A program made the position numbers and the translations under genes. Below the pieces are notes generated by a model that searched no databases, was not told the DNA's origin, and was given only the letters and a program-made list of their open reading frames with translations. Shown here piece after piece: positions 5,079 through 6,403 of a DNA stretch of 6,403 nt. This DNA comes from Gammaproteobacteria bacterium. Lineage in GTDB: Bacteria; Pseudomonadota; Gammaproteobacteria; Chromatiales; Chromatiaceae. Numbering within the stretch: the first letter of the stretch is position 1; each line of letters starts with the position of its first letter. The stretch spans positions 1 through 6,403 of the forward strand of contig JAUVEG010000080.1 in assembly GCA_030594925.1 (NCBI GenBank), read 5' to 3'.

Positions 5079-6403
5079 GTGAAAGAACGTAAAGTTGATG
5101 TTGCGATTATTGGTTCAGGCAGTGCGGGCCTCTATGCACTTGGAAAGGTCAAACCGTCAGGCAAATCGTTTGTGCTGATCAACGGCGGTGAAGCCGGAAC
5201 GACATGTGCGCGGGTAGGCTGCATGCCGTCCAAGGCGATCATCCAGGTTGCTGAAGACTACCACCGCAGGAGTATCTTTGGCCGCTATGGAATCGATGGC
5301 CATCAGCAGATGTCTATCGATACGGCTGAAGCGATGGAGCATGTGCAGGACTTGCGTGATACTTTTGTCGATCGCGTACTCTCCAACAGCACGGACAATA
5401 TGGGTGACGAGTTTATCGAAGGTTACGCCCGATTTGTCGAACCCAACGTTCTCGAAGTAAACGATGAGCGCATCCAGGCCGACAAGATCATTATCGCAAC
5501 CGGCTCAACGCCCATCATTCCCGATGCCTGGAGAGCATTTGGTGATCGTATCTTGACCACCGATGACTTCTTTGAGCAGGATGACCTCCCCTCCTCCATG
5601 GCGGTTATCGGCCTCGGCGTCATCGGTCTGGAACTTGGACAATCTCTACACCGCCTTGGCATCGATGTCGTTGGCATCGACATGGCAGAGAACATCGGCG
5701 GACTCTCCGATCCCGAGGTCAACAAGGCGGCGATAGGGATCATTGGCAAGGAGTATCCCCTGTGGCTGGGGGCCGCCGTAGAGATCAGTGAAACTGAATC
5801 CGGAAAATTGCTCGTGACTGCAGGTGACAACAGCGCCACTGTCGACAAGGTACTGGTTGCTATGGGCCGAACCCCTAATCTGGAATCACTCAATCTGCAA
5901 GCCTCCGGCATCCCGCTGGGAGACAACGGCATCCCGCTTTTCAACCCCAACACCATGCAGGTTGCAGAACTGCCGGTTTTTATTGCCGGAGATGTCGATG
6001 GCGAGCGCCCGCTGCTGCACGAGGCAGGAGATGACGGGCGCATTGCCGGCTACAATGCTGTTGCAGATGAGATAACCCCTTTTCGTCGCAAGACGCCTTT
6101 GAACATCGTCTTTTGTGATCCCAATATCTGCCATATCGGCGCACGTTTTGAACAACTCGATCCTGATACCACGGCAATCGGACAAATCGCATTCGGACCC
6201 GTTGGCCGCGCACTGATCATGGGCAAGAACAAGGGACTGTTGCGCGTCTATGCCGACAGGCAGTCAGGTAAACTGCTCGGTTGTGAAATGATCGCACCCA
6301 AAGGTGAGAACCTTGCACATCTGCTCAACTGGGCGATCGAGCAGCAACTGACAGTTGGAGAAGTGCTGCAGATGCCTTTCTATCATCCCGTCATCGAAGA
6401 GGC
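5079..6403 (+). CDS. Dihydrolipoamide dehydrogenase-like flavoprotein disulfide reductase (3' end missing)
   Basis: A FAD- and NAD(P)H-dependent disulfide oxidoreductase; 441 residues are visible of perhaps 470-480. It starts at GTG, supported by GAGGGA 5 bases upstream (5068-5073). In order: FAD-binding GSGSAG (12-17); redox disulfide Cys43/Cys48 in TTCARVGCMPSKA; ATGSTP near 145; pyridine-nucleotide Rossmann motif GLGVIG (178-183); second FAD contact IAGDVDG near 302-308; a dimerisation domain from about 330; and the catalytic HPVIEE with His436 at the very end of the window. TTCARVGCMPSK and FYHPVIEE, in place of GGTC-NVGC and HPTxSE, place it in the Lpd-like subgroup found outside 2-oxoacid dehydrogenase operons in proteobacteria. 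The disulfide substrate is therefore uncertain: it may be lipoyl or another small disulfide. It is divergent from the ComEA-like gene and has its own promoter region. Confidence 0.9.
   Translation, partial: MKERKVDVAIIGSGSAGLYALGKVKPSGKSFVLINGGEAGTTCARVGCMPSKAIIQVAEDYHRRSIFGRYGIDGHQQMSIDTAEAMEHVQDLRDTFVDRVLSNSTDNMGDEFIEGYARFVEPNVLEVNDERIQADKIIIATGSTPIIPDAWRAFGDRILTTDDFFEQDDLPSSMAVIGLGVIGLELGQSLHRLGIDVVGIDMAENIGGLSDPEVNKAAIGIIGKEYPLWLGAAVEISETESGKLLVTAGDNSATVDKVLVAMGRTPNLESLNLQASGIPLGDNGIPLFNPNTMQVAELPVFIAGDVDGERPLLHEAGDDGRIAGYNAVADEITPFRRKTPLNIVFCDPNICHIGARFEQLDPDTTAIGQIAFGPVGRALIMGKNKGLLRVYADRQSGKLLGCEMIAPKGENLAHLLNWAIEQQLTVGEVLQMPFYHPVIEE

Noticed and set aside
5423..6043. A 206-residue minus-strand open frame
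   Set aside because: It is antisense to the disulfide reductase, is rich in Ser, Pro and Arg as expected for an antisense shadow, and has no motif.

Overview
The window looks like a chromosomal segment of a gammaproteobacterium, probably an environmental lineage. The evidence is an OxyR whose two redox cysteines fall at the same numbers as in Escherichia coli, a Shewanella-type class II Fic protein, HslJ-like META domains and a stand-alone periplasmic ComEA-like protein. Base composition is mixed: coding regions are moderately GC-balanced and the gaps are AT-rich. No phage, plasmid, CRISPR, tRNA or rRNA sequence was seen.

Layout from left to right. (1) The 3' tail of an unidentified + strand gene ends near 80. 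(2) oxyR (185-1120, +) follows, with arrays of a telomere-like CCTAAAA heptamer on both sides, one in its leader and one just after its stop. (3) A convergent OsmC/Ohr-family gene (1203-1580, -) keeps both family cysteines. (4) About 400 bases without a credible gene follow. (5) A class II Fic AMP-transferase with a C-terminal winged helix (1984-3066, -) has a strong 12-bp inverted repeat beside its -10 box. (6) A secreted protein with two META domains (3197-4000, -) comes next. (7) A 76-bp palindromic, MITE-like element lies at 4094-4169. (8) A small acidic protein of unknown function (4182-4466, -) precedes (9) a secreted helix-hairpin-helix ComEA-like protein (4613-4927, -) with a clear intrinsic terminator. 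(10) A divergent GTG-started flavoprotein disulfide reductase of the dihydrolipoamide dehydrogenase-like type (5079 to the window end, +) is cut off just after its catalytic histidine motif.

Functionally, the left part is a peroxide and thiol stress pair: a sensor-regulator facing a candidate peroxide-reducing enzyme. The reductase at the right end could belong to the same thiol-redox theme, because Ohr/OsmC proteins are known to be recycled by lipoyl systems, but it lies 3.5 kb away and that link is inference. The four minus-strand genes between 1984 and 4927 do not look like one operon: promoters or terminators separate them. I found no convincing new multi-gene system. The most unusual signals are non-coding: the heptamer arrays around oxyR, the repeated GCTCA-type sites at the fic promoter, and the small palindromic element.
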